38,625 bases of DNA from an uncultured Burkholderiales bacterium (GTDB taxonomy: Bacteria > Pseudomonadota > Gammaproteobacteria > Burkholderiales > Burkholderiaceae_C): positions 1 to 38,625 of the forward strand of contig CADEDE010000022.1 in the NCBI GenBank assembly GCA_902825995.1, written 5' to 3'. Below are positions 17,050 through 24,669 of this stretch, in pieces. A model generated the notes under the pieces. The model made no database searches. It had not been told where the DNA came from and saw nothing but the letters and a program-made list of their open reading frames with translations. How positions within the stretch are numbered: position 1 is the stretch's first letter; each line of letters starts with the position of its first letter. Both the position numbers and the translations under genes were made by a program.

Positions 17050-19776
17050 ATGAACGAGAAATACGTCCCCGCCGAAGTCGAAGCCGCCGCCCAGGCGCAC
17101 TGGCAGGCCCGCGATGCCTACCGCGTCGTCGAAGACCCCAAGAAACCCAAGTTCTACGCCTGCTCGATGCTGCCTTACCCGAGCGGCAAGCTGCACATGG
17201 GCCATGTGCGCAACTACACCATCAACGACATGTTGACCCGCTATCTGCGGATGCAGGGCATGAATGTGCTGATGCCGATGGGCTGGGATGCCTTCGGCCT
17301 GCCGGCCGAGAACGCGGCGATGGACAACAATATCCCGCCCGCCGCCTGGACGCGGCAGAACATCGCCGACATGAAGGCGCAGATGCAGCCGCTGGGCATG
17401 GCCATCGACTGGACGCGCGAAGTCGCCACCTGCGATCCCGGCTACTACAAGTGGAACCAGTGGTTCTTTTTGAAGATGCTGGAAAAGGGCATCGCCTACC
17501 GCAAGACGCAAGTCGTGAATTGGGATCCCGTCGATCAGACCGTGCTCGCCAACGAACAGGTCATCGACGGCCGCGGCTGGCGCTCGGATGCGTTGGTCGA
17601 AAAGCGCGAAATCCCCGGCTACTATTTCGCGATCACCCAATACGCCGACGAGTTGCTGGCCAACGTCGCTGATCCGCAAAGCCCCGGCTACCTGCATGGC
17701 TGGCCCGAGCGCGTGCGCCTGATGCAGGAGCATTGGATCGGCAAGAGCGAAGGTTTGCGCTTCGCGTTCCCGCATCAGATTCGCGGCACCGATGGGCAAC
17801 TGATCGGCGATGGCCGGATGCATGTCTTCACGACCCGCGCCGATACGATCATGGGTGTGACCTTCTGCGCCGTGGCGCCGGAGCATCCACTGGCCGCCCA
17901 TGCCGCCCGGACAAGGCCCGAGGTCGCTGCCTTCATCGAGACCTGCCTGAAGGGCGGCACCACCGAGGCCGAGCTCGCAACCAAGGATAAGGAAGGCGTT
18001 CGCACCGGCCTCACGGTCGAGCACCCGTTGACCGGAGAGCCGATCGAAGTCTGGGTCGGCAACTACGTGCTGATGGCCTACGGCGACGGCGCCGTGATGG
18101 GCGTGCCGGCCCATGACGAACGCGACTTTGCGTTCGCGCGCAAGTACGGCCTACCAATCAAGCAGGTGGTCGAATCGAATCAGGTCATCGCGCAACGTCA
18201 ACAGCTGCAGCTCAAAGTCCTTCCGGCTGCGACGCTAAGAAACATTCGCGAATTACAGGATTACGAGCAGTTCACGACAGACAAGTGGCAGCCCTGGTAC
18301 GCCATGAAGGATGCCGGCGTTTGCGTGAACTCCGGTGCGCTCGACGGCCTCGACTACAAGGCCGCGGTGGACAAGGTCGCCGCGCTGCTCGCCCCCAAGG
18401 GCCTGGGCGAGAAGAAGACCACCTGGCGCCTGCGCGACTGGGGCATCAGCCGCCAGCGCTACTGGGGCACGCCGATCCCGATCATCCATTGCCCGAGCTG
18501 CGGCGATGTGCCGGTGCCCGAGAAGGACCTGCCGGTCGTGCTGCCCGAAGATCTGGTGCCCGACGGCAGCGGCAACCCGCTGAGGAAGAGTGCGAAGTTT
18601 CTCAACGTCGCCTGCCCGAAATGCAACGCGCCCTCGCAGCGCGAAACCGACACGATGGATACCTTCGTCGATTCGGCCTGGTACTACATGCGCTATGCCT
18701 GCCCCGACGCGAAGAACGGCATGGTCGATGCGCGCAACGACTACTGGATGCCGATGGACCAGTACATCGGCGGCATCGAGCACGCCGTGCTGCACCTCTT
18801 GTATGCGCGGTTCTGGACCAAAGCCATGCGCGATATCGGCCTGGTCAAATTCGACGAGCCCTTCACCAGGCTGTTCACGCAGGGCATGCTGCTCAACGAA
18901 AGCTTTTACCGTGAGGATGCGAGCGGCAAGAAGCGCTGGTACTACCCCAGTGAGGTGAACGTCAAACACGACGAACGCGGCACGCCCATCGGCGCCACGG
19001 CCAAGGAAGACGGCCAGCCGGTACTGCTGGGCGGCATCGAAAAGATGAGCAAGTCGAAGAACAACGTGGTCGAGCCGCGCGAATTCATCGGTAAATTCGG
19101 CGCCGATACCGCGCGCCTGTTCACCATGTTCGCCGGCCCGCCGGATCAAAGCGCGGCCTGGTCGGATTCGGGCGCGGAAGGGGCCTTCCGCTACCTGCGC
19201 CGGTTGTGGGCCTTCGGCATCAAGCAAAGCGCCGTGGTGCGCACCGCTGGCGAAGACTTCGGCACCATCGGCCCGGTCGCCAAAGCGCTGCGCCGCGAAG
19301 TGCACCTGCTGCTCAAGCAAATCCGCCACGACTACGACCGCCTGCAATACAACACCGTCGCCTCGGGCGCGATGAAGCTGTTGAACGCGCTCGAAGAGTT
19401 CAATAACGACGGCAGCGTGGCCTCCAACGCGGCGCTGCGCGAAGGCCTGTCGGTGCTCGTGCGCACGCTCTACCCGGTCTGCCCGCATATCGCGCACGGC
19501 CTGTGGAACGAGCTCGGCTTCGCCGCCAGGCTCGGTGACCTGATCGACGCGCCGTGGCCGCAGGTCGATCAAGCGGCGCTCGTTCAAGACGAGATCGAAC
19601 TCGTGCTGCAAATCGCCGGCAAAACCCGCGGCGCGATCCGCGTGCCGGCGGCGGCCGACAAGGCGGCGATCGAAGCCACCGCGCTGGCGGCGCCCGAGTT
19701 CGCCAAATTCGGCGAGGGGAAGACAGCCAAGAAGGTCGTCATCGTGCCCGGCCGCCTGGTCAACGTCGTCTGCTGA
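17050..19776 (+). CDS. leuS: Leucyl-tRNA synthetase with extra segment near the editing domain
   Basis: Class I LeuRS of 908 residues. The HIGH-type motif is LHMGH (about residue 55) and the KMSKS loop is EKMSKSKNN (about residue 672). The CP1 editing domain includes [12 protein letters not shown] and [14 protein letters not shown] with the editing aspartate. Zinc-type cysteines appear in HCPSCG and CPKCN. The protein is about 30 residues longer than typical betaproteobacterial LeuRS, and the surplus maps to residues 375-408 just after YGLPIKQV. This stretch is rich in Gln and Leu and lower in GC (48 of 90 bases at 18181-18270). The frame is kept and all catalytic motifs are intact, so it is presumably functional. 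Confidence 0.96.
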   Translation: MNEKYVPAEVEAAAQAHWQARDAYRVVEDPKKPKFYACSMLPYPSGKLHMGHVRNYTINDMLTRYLRMQGMNVLMPMGWDAFGLPAENAAMDNNIPPAAWTRQNIADMKAQMQPLGMAIDWTREVATCDPGYYKWNQWFFLKMLEKGIAYRKTQVVNWDPVDQTVLANEQVIDGRGWRSDALVEKREIPGYYFAITQYADELLANVADPQSPGYLHGWPERVRLMQEHWIGKSEGLRFAFPHQIRGTDGQLIGDGRMHVFTTRADTIMGVTFCAVAPEHPLAAHAARTRPEVAAFIETCLKGGTTEAELATKDKEGVRTGLTVEHPLTGEPIEVWVGNYVLMAYGDGAVMGVPAHDERDFAFARKYGLPIKQVVESNQVIAQRQQLQLKVLPAATLRNIRELQDYEQFTTDKWQPWYAMKDAGVCVNSGALDGLDYKAAVDKVAALLAPKGLGEKKTTWRLRDWGISRQRYWGTPIPIIHCPSCGDVPVPEKDLPVVLPEDLVPDGSGNPLRKSAKFLNVACPKCNAPSQRETDTMDTFVDSAWYYMRYACPDAKNGMVDARNDYWMPMDQYIGGIEHAVLHLLYARFWTKAMRDIGLVKFDEPFTRLFTQGMLLNESFYREDASGKKRWYYPSEVNVKHDERGTPIGATAKEDGQPVLLGGIEKMSKSKNNVVEPREFIGKFGADTARLFTMFAGPPDQSAAWSDSGAEGAFRYLRRLWAFGIKQSAVVRTAGEDFGTIGPVAKALRREVHLLLKQIRHDYDRLQYNTVASGAMKLLNALEEFNNDGSVASNAALREGLSVLVRTLYPVCPHIAHGLWNELGFAARLGDLIDAPWPQVDQAALVQDEIELVLQIAGKTRGAIRVPAAADKAAIEATALAAPEFAKFGEGKTAKKVVIVPGRLVNVVC

Positions 19777-19784
19777 GCAAGGCC

Positions 19785-20027
19785 ATGCGCATCGTCGGCC
19801 GCCGCCAAACCGCGCCACCCATCGTGGCCGCAGCGAGCGCCGATGCTTTGCGCGCGGGCCTGGCCATCGTCGATGCCGCAGCCACCTTCGGCTGGGCGAC
19901 GAGCACCGGTCAGCGCAAGGGCGTCTATCGATTCGGCAGCTTCGAGGCGATGGAAGAGCATCGCATCGCGTGCCTGGCCGATGCGATGGCCGAGCGGGCA
20001 AGATCGGCAGCGGCGACGAAACGATGA
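19785..20027 (+). CDS. Small hypothetical protein paired with a nucleotidyltransferase
   Basis: An 80-residue protein starting MRIVGRRQTA, with a helical middle and the segment GVYRFGSFEAMEEHRIACLA. That type of segment is found in small proteins encoded next to nucleotidyltransferase-fold proteins (recollection). It begins 9 bases after the leuS stop and overlaps the next gene by ATGA, so the pair is translationally coupled. A toxin-antitoxin role, with this as the antitoxin, is a guess based on size and arrangement. No DNA-binding motif could be identified. GC-rich codon use resembles the neighbours. Confidence 0.55.
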   Translation: MRIVGRRQTAPPIVAAASADALRAGLAIVDAAATFGWATSTGQRKGVYRFGSFEAMEEHRIACLADAMAERARSAAATKR

Positions 20028-20497
20028 CCGACGCGAGCCGCCCTGCCACCGCAAGCGACCTGACGCGCTTGGTGTGCGCGCTCAACGACAGCGGCGCGCG
20101 CTATCTCCTCGTCGGTGCGTATGCCTTGTTTGCCCACGGCTACCAGCGCGCCACGATCGACATCGACCTGCTGGTAGAGGGCAGCGAAGAGAACGGTCGC
20201 AAGGTCCGCCAGGCCCTGCTGGTGCTGGCCGACCAATCGGCGCGCGAGATCAATCCCGCGTGGTTCACCGAGGGCGACAATATCCGCGTTGCCGACGAGA
20301 TCACGGTTGATCTGCTGTTTTCCCCCTGCGCACAGACCTATCAAATGCTGAAGCCGTACGAGCAGGTGATCGATCTCGACGGCGTGCCCGTGCATACCGT
20401 TTCACTCGAGGGCCTGCTGCTGACCAAGCAGACGCAGCGCCCGCAGGACATTCAGGATGCCATCGTGCTGCGCCGCGCGATCGAGGCGGGAGGCTGA
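20024..20497 (+). CDS. Nucleotidyltransferase-fold protein (AbiEii/MNT-like)
   Basis: A 157-residue protein with features of a minimal nucleotidyltransferase: YLLVGAYALFAHGYQRATID followed by IDLLVE, giving the hG-x(n)-DxD arrangement (D-I-D about residues 46-48) that binds metal and nucleotide. A later aspartate in EITVDLLF could be the third ligand. The canonical second glycine of the GG/GS motif is alanine here. Related proteins act as toxins or antitoxins that modify RNA or proteins, or as antibiotic-modifying enzymes. The substrate is unknown. The gene overlaps the small protein (ATGA) and is followed within 2 bases by lptE, in a spot where leuS and lptE are usually adjacent. Confidence 0.7.
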   Translation: MTDASRPATASDLTRLVCALNDSGARYLLVGAYALFAHGYQRATIDIDLLVEGSEENGRKVRQALLVLADQSAREINPAWFTEGDNIRVADEITVDLLFSPCAQTYQMLKPYEQVIDLDGVPVHTVSLEGLLLTKQTQRPQDIQDAIVLRRAIEAGG

Positions 20498-20499
20498 TC

Positions 20500-20991
20500 G
20501 TGGATCGCCGTGCCGCATTGATTGCCATGAGCGCGAGCACTCTTTCGGCCTGCGGCTTCGAGCTGCGCCAAGCCCCCAAGCTGCCCTTTCGCAGCATCGC
20601 CCTTGTCGGTTTCGAACCGCAGTCGCCCGTCGGCCAATCGCTGCGCCAGCAGCTCGCCGCCGGCAGCGTGCAGGTGACGGATGTGCCCGCGCGCGCCGAG
20701 GCGGTTTTCGAGGCCTTGATCGACAAGCGCGAAAAATCCGTCGTCGCCTCCACGGCGGCCGGCCAGGTGCGCGAAGTGCAACTGCGCGCCAAGCTGCGCT
20801 TTCGCGTCGCCACGCCGGCCGGTAAATTGCTGCTCGCCGTCGACGAATTGCTGCTCACGCGCGATATGAGCTACAGCGAAACTGCGGCCCTGGCCAAGGC
20901 ACAGGAAGAGGCGCTGCTGTACCGCGCCATGGAAGACGATATCGTGGCCCAGGTGCTGCGGCGGATGGCGGCGATCAAGCTCGCGAGCTGA
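20500..20991 (+). CDS. lptE: LPS-assembly lipoprotein LptE
   Basis: A 163-residue lipoprotein starting at GTG after a GGAGG site (20488-20492). The signal sequence ends in the lipobox LSAC, followed by GFELRQ, which is the hallmark start of mature LptE (CGFxLR). LptE plugs the LptD barrel and helps insert lipopolysaccharide into the outer leaflet. Late segments such as RDMSYSETAALAKAQEEALL match the family's C-terminal helix. The neighbouring holA follows within 2 bases, the conserved lptE-holA pairing. The twin-Arg-like MDRRAA start is simply the charged n-region of the signal peptide. Confidence 0.93.
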   Translation: MDRRAALIAMSASTLSACGFELRQAPKLPFRSIALVGFEPQSPVGQSLRQQLAAGSVQVTDVPARAEAVFEALIDKREKSVVASTAAGQVREVQLRAKLRFRVATPAGKLLLAVDELLLTRDMSYSETAALAKAQEEALLYRAMEDDIVAQVLRRMAAIKLAS

Positions 20992-20993
20992 CG

Positions 20994-22103
20994 ATGCAAC
21001 TGCGCGCCGAGCAACTCACCGCGCACCTGGCCAAGGGCCTACGCCCGCTCTACACCGTGTACGGCGGCGAGCCGCTGCTGGCGCAGGAGGCCGGCGATGC
21101 GATCCGCGCCGCGGCGCGCGCTGCCGGCTACAGCGAGCGCAAGGTTTTCACCGTCGGCAACGCGGCGCATTTCGATTGGGCCGCACTGATCGGCGCGGCA
21201 CAGGCGATGAGCCTCTTCGCCGAACGCCAGTTGATCGAGCTGCGCATCCCCTCTGGCAAACCGGGCAAGGAAGGCGCTCTGGCGCTGCAACGCTACTGCG
21301 AGGCCATCGGCAGCGACGATGTGCTGACCCTGATCCAGTTCCCGAAACTCGATTTCCAACAGCAAAAAAGCGCCTGGTTCGGCGCCCTCGATGCGGCTGG
21401 CGTGATGCTGCGCGTCGAGCCGGTCGAGCGCGGCGCGCTGCCGGCCTGGATCGCCAGGCGCCTCGCATCGCAAGGTCAGCGCGTTGCCGACGGCGAAGAA
21501 GGCCAGCGCGCGCTGGCCTTTTTTGCCGACCGCGTCGAAGGCAACCTGCTCGCCGCGCACCAGGAGCTGCAGAAACTCGCGCTGCTTTACCCGCAAGGCA
21601 TCCTGGGCTTCGACCAGGTCGAAGCCGCCGTATTGAACGTCGCCCGCTACGACGTCTTCAAGCTCGGCGAATCCGTGCTCGCCGGACAGGTGGGGCGCGC
21701 CTTGAAGATGCTCGACGGCCTGCAGGCCGAGGGCGAAGCCGCCGTCCTCGTGCACTGGGCCCTGGCCGAAGATATCCGCGCCTTGAAGCGCATCAAGGAT
21801 GCGATGGGCGAAGGCAAGCCACTGCCGATGGCGCTGCGCGAAGCGCGCGTGTGGGGCGACAAGGAGCGCCTCTACGAGCGCGTGTTGCCGTCATTGGCAG
21901 CGCATCAGCTGGCCTACCTGGTTGACGCCGCGAGCACCTGCGACGGCATCATCAAGGGCCTGAAACACCCCGAATGGCCGCTCGACGCCTGGGCCGCGCT
22001 GAAGCGTTTGATGCTGCTGACGATGCAACAGGTGATGTCATCGGGCAGCACGGCGTCGCGCGGCGCGGCGCCGACCCGGATGCAACTCGCTCTCGACGCC
22101 TGA
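20994..22103 (+). CDS. holA: DNA polymerase III delta subunit
   Basis: A 369-residue clamp-loader subunit (E. coli 343). The N-terminal domain shows LYTVYGGEPLLAQEAGDAIR and LFAERQLIELRIPSGKPG, both typical HolA features. The middle carries FFADRVEGNLLAAHQELQKL, the conserved helix of the AAA+-like delta fold, and the C-terminal collar domain includes HWALAEDIRAL. The delta subunit opens the beta clamp during loading. It is the last gene of the plus-strand run and converges on pncC with about 100 bases between them, where no clear terminator was seen. Confidence 0.94.
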   Translation: MQLRAEQLTAHLAKGLRPLYTVYGGEPLLAQEAGDAIRAAARAAGYSERKVFTVGNAAHFDWAALIGAAQAMSLFAERQLIELRIPSGKPGKEGALALQRYCEAIGSDDVLTLIQFPKLDFQQQKSAWFGALDAAGVMLRVEPVERGALPAWIARRLASQGQRVADGEEGQRALAFFADRVEGNLLAAHQELQKLALLYPQGILGFDQVEAAVLNVARYDVFKLGESVLAGQVGRALKMLDGLQAEGEAAVLVHWALAEDIRALKRIKDAMGEGKPLPMALREARVWGDKERLYERVLPSLAAHQLAYLVDAASTCDGIIKGLKHPEWPLDAWAALKRLMLLTMQQVMSSGSTASRGAAPTRMQLALDA

Positions 22104-22207
22104 GCGACAACACGGCGATCGCGCTCCGCCGCGTCGATGCGACCGATCAACAGCACACTTGATTGGCGACGATGTTCAGCGCCCATGTCCCCGGTCCGTT
22201 CGGGCTG

Positions 22208-22702
22208 TCACCCCTCGCAAAGCGCACACAGACGCTGCAATGCGACGACGACGATCTGGGCCCGCACGCTGGCGCGGTCGCCGGCCAGTTGCAGGTGTTC
22301 GGCCTGCGACACGCCGCCGCGCCGCATCAACGCCAGCCACACCGTGCCGACCGGCTTGCCGGGCACGGCGCCGCCGGGGCCGGCGATGCCGGTGACGGCC
22401 ACCGCAACGTCGGCACGGGAGTGCGTCAAGGCGCCGGCAACCATCGCATCGACCACGGTTCGGCTCACGGCCCCATGCGCTGCAATCAGCGCCGCATCGA
22501 CGTCGAGTTGCTCGCTCTTCGCGGCGTTGCTGTAGGTCACGAAACCGCGCTCGAACCAGTCGGACGATCCGGCGAACGAGGTGCAGGCCGCCGCGATCAA
22601 ACCGCCGGTGCAGCTCTCGGCCGTGGCCAGGCGCCAGCCTTTGGCGCGCAAAGCCTCGGCCAGTGACCCGACCAGGGGCGTGACGGCGGCGAGATCGATC
22701 AT
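22208..22702 (-). CDS. pncC: Nicotinamide-nucleotide amidase (CinA C-terminal domain family)
   Basis: A 164-residue stand-alone CinA C-terminal-domain protein. The signature TAESCTGGLIAAACTSFAGS is near the N-terminus and contains the active-site serine region. SDWFERGFVTYSNAAK and VAVTGIAGPGG follow. PncC deamidates nicotinamide mononucleotide to nicotinic acid mononucleotide, part of pyridine nucleotide recycling. No N-terminal molybdopterin-like domain is present. The ATG at 22702 overlaps the pgpA stop (ATGA), making a coupled thiL-pgpA-pncC operon. Confidence 0.92.
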   Translation of the reverse strand: MIDLAAVTPLVGSLAEALRAKGWRLATAESCTGGLIAAACTSFAGSSDWFERGFVTYSNAAKSEQLDVDAALIAAHGAVSRTVVDAMVAGALTHSRADVAVAVTGIAGPGGAVPGKPVGTVWLALMRRGGVSQAEHLQLAGDRASVRAQIVVVALQRLCALCEG

Positions 22703-23262
22703 GCCGGCCACACGAAGCGCACGATCGCAATCGTCAGCAGCGTGCACAACGCGGCCACCAGGTCGTCGAAGACGATGCCCCAGCCTTGTCGCCAGCCGCG
22801 TGCGTTCTTGTAGCGGCGGTCGGCCCAGCGCACCGGACCGGGCTTCGCGGCGTCGAAGAACCGGAACAGCGCGAAAGCCATGAACTGGCCGACGAAGCCG
22901 ACCGGCATCACCAGCCACAGCACGGCCCAGAACGCGACCACTTCGTCCCAGACGATCGCGCCGGGATCGGCCAGCGCGAGCTCTTGCGCCGTGCGCGCGC
23001 AGGCCCAGACGCCGACCGGCAGCGCAATCAACAGCACCAGGCCCCATGGCGGATCACCGAGCCAACGGTCCAGCAACAGGAAAGCCGCCCAGGCCCACAG
23101 CGTGCCCACCGTGCCCGGCGCCCTGGGCGCGAGGCCGCTGCCGAAGCCGAGCGCGATCCAGCGCGCAGGGTGGTGCAGCATGAAGCGCAGGGTCGGACGC
23201 TGCGGCGCTTGCGCGGCAGGGTCTCGCAACAGCGTGGCGTCGGCGATATCGGGGGCGGTCAT
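22699..23262 (-). CDS. pgpA: Phosphatidylglycerophosphatase A
   Basis: A 187-residue membrane phosphatase converting phosphatidylglycerophosphate to phosphatidylglycerol. The family opening GSGLAPRAPGTVGTL is present. The acidic segments DPGAIVWDEVVAFW and FRFFDAAKPGPVRW, and the late GIVFDDLVAALC, supply the conserved aspartates and glutamate. About four membrane helices can be seen. It overlaps thiL upstream and pncC downstream, each by ATGA. The N-terminal extension of roughly 30 residues before the first conserved motif is common in Burkholderiales copies. Confidence 0.95.
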   Translation of the reverse strand: MTAPDIADATLLRDPAAQAPQRPTLRFMLHHPARWIALGFGSGLAPRAPGTVGTLWAWAAFLLLDRWLGDPPWGLVLLIALPVGVWACARTAQELALADPGAIVWDEVVAFWAVLWLVMPVGFVGQFMAFALFRFFDAAKPGPVRWADRRYKNARGWRQGWGIVFDDLVAALCTLLTIAIVRFVWPA

Positions 23263-24227
23263 GGCGCTGCACGGAAGTGATCGAAGGCCGTGAAACGTTG
23301 AGCCAGCAGCGCACCGGCGTCATCGACGATGCGCAATCCCGGCGTCGCTTCGACGCGACCGATTCGCGCAACGGCGACGCCACATTTTTCGGCCGCCGCC
23401 ATGACCTCACGCGCCGCGGTGGGCGGCGCGCTGAACAGCAACTCGTAGTCGTCGCCGCCAGCGAGCATGCATTCGTATTGCAGCGCGCGGGGCATCGAGG
23501 CCAGCGCCGCGCTCATCGGCAGCGCATCGGCGTTGACCGTGGCGCCGACACCCGAACGCGCCAACACGTGGCCAAGGTCGCCGACCAGGCCATCGCTAAG
23601 ATCGATCGCGCTGGTGGCCAGGCCACGCAGCGCCTGGCCGAGCGCCACGCGCGGCGTCGGGCATTCCATGCGCCGGCGAACGCTGTCGAAGGCCCCGCCT
23701 GCCAGCGCCACGGTGCCGCGAAAGACTTCGAGCGCCAGGCGCGCATCGCCGAGGGCGCCACTAACCCATAACGCGTCGCCTGCGCGGGCGCCCGAACGCA
23801 GCAGGGCCTGGCCGCCGGGCACCGCGCCGAATACGGTGATGCAGATGTTGAGTGGCCCGGCCGTCGTGTCGCCGCCGACCAGATCGATGCCATGTTCATC
23901 GGCCAACGCGAACAGGCCACGAGCAAAGCCGTCGAGAAAGGCCTCTTCGACGCGTGGCATCGCCAGGGCCAGCGTGAAGGCGATGGGCTCGGCGCCACAG
24001 GCCGCCAGATCCGACAGGTTCACGGCCAGCGCCTTGTGGCCGAGCCGATCCGGCGCCACGGTGGACAGGAAATGCCGGCCCTCGACCAGCATGTCGCTGG
24101 ACACCGCCAACTGTTGCCCGGCGGGCAGTGGCCCGATCAGCGCGCAATCGTCGCCCACGCCGAGCGCGGCGCGGCGCGGCGTGCGCGTGAAGTAGCGGGC
24201 AATCAGGTCGAATTCACCGAGCGTCAT
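23259..24227 (-). CDS. thiL: Thiamine-monophosphate kinase
   Basis: A 322-residue ThiL that phosphorylates thiamine monophosphate to the active cofactor thiamine diphosphate. Visible PurM-fold motifs are LGVGDDCALI near the start, NLSDLAACGA, GGDTTAG, AIDLSDGLVGDLGH and GGDDYELLFS, all with intact metal-binding aspartates. The start MTLGEFDLI at 24227 fits the family; an ATG three codons earlier (24236) is equally possible. It is the first gene of the minus-strand thiL-pgpA-pncC set. Just upstream lies the debris of other genes rather than an intact neighbour. Confidence 0.95.
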   Translation of the reverse strand: MTLGEFDLIARYFTRTPRRAALGVGDDCALIGPLPAGQQLAVSSDMLVEGRHFLSTVAPDRLGHKALAVNLSDLAACGAEPIAFTLALAMPRVEEAFLDGFARGLFALADEHGIDLVGGDTTAGPLNICITVFGAVPGGQALLRSGARAGDALWVSGALGDARLALEVFRGTVALAGGAFDSVRRRMECPTPRVALGQALRGLATSAIDLSDGLVGDLGHVLARSGVGATVNADALPMSAALASMPRALQYECMLAGGDDYELLFSAPPTAAREVMAAAEKCGVAVARIGRVEATPGLRIVDDAGALLAQRFTAFDHFRAAP

Positions 24228-24244
24228 CGTGGCCATGGCCGATA

Positions 24245-24376
24245 TTACCCAGCCGCACGCGACAAGGCCGCGAAGAAGGCCCGCGACTTGCCGACATCGA
24301 GCCGGCCGTCGCCGCGCCACTTCTCGAAGTGACGGCTCAACGTTTGATCTGATCGGGCCAAGCCGTTGGAGGTCCG
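24245..24376 (-). pseudogene. 3' remnant of an unidentified gene
   Basis: An open frame of 43 codons ends in TAA 9 bases before the thiL ATG at 24236 and has no start codon of its own worth trusting. The last 30 or so residues (core HFEKWRGDGRLDVGKSRAFF) use GC-rich third positions like real genes here, while the DNA upstream of about 24355 turns AT-richer and non-coding. This looks like the surviving C-terminus of a gene that once preceded thiL. The family was not recognised. Confidence 0.35.
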
Positions 24377-24401
24377 CTAGAGCGATGGGGGCGTCACCAC
24401 G

Positions 24402-24574
24402 CTACTCTCGAATTTCGGCTTCAACCAGCTTTACGAGCAACGCGAGCGATTCCTGCCAACCAAGATAGCAAGCCTCAGTAGGGACAACGTCAGGTATTCC
24501 AAGTCCAATGCACGATAGATGCGTTCCGGAGTTGACCGGATTACGCGCTGAAGTCGGACAGTATTTGTGGACAT
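24402..24574 (-). pseudogene. SRPBCC-family gene with central deletion and frameshift
   Basis: Reading from the ATG at 24574 gives MSTNTVRLQRVIRSTPERIY plus a few residues, an excellent match to the N-terminus of small SRPBCC (AHSA1-like, START-fold) proteins. In a different frame, the sequence ending at the TAG at 24402 gives GIPDVVPTEACYLGWQESLA followed by a tail ending in EAEIRE, an equally good match to the C-terminus of the same family. Normal members have about 145-150 residues. Here 173 bases remain, so roughly 90 codons of the middle are missing and the join is out of frame. Codon use is less GC-rich than the neighbours. Matches are from memory of the family. Confidence 0.75.
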
Positions 24575-24669
24575 GATTTACCCTGAAGCACAGGTCAAGT
24601 GGGCAGTGTAAGTTTCGCGCCCGGTGTGTCAGTCAGGCTGGCGCCCGGCATTCTCTCCTGCGGCCGCGC

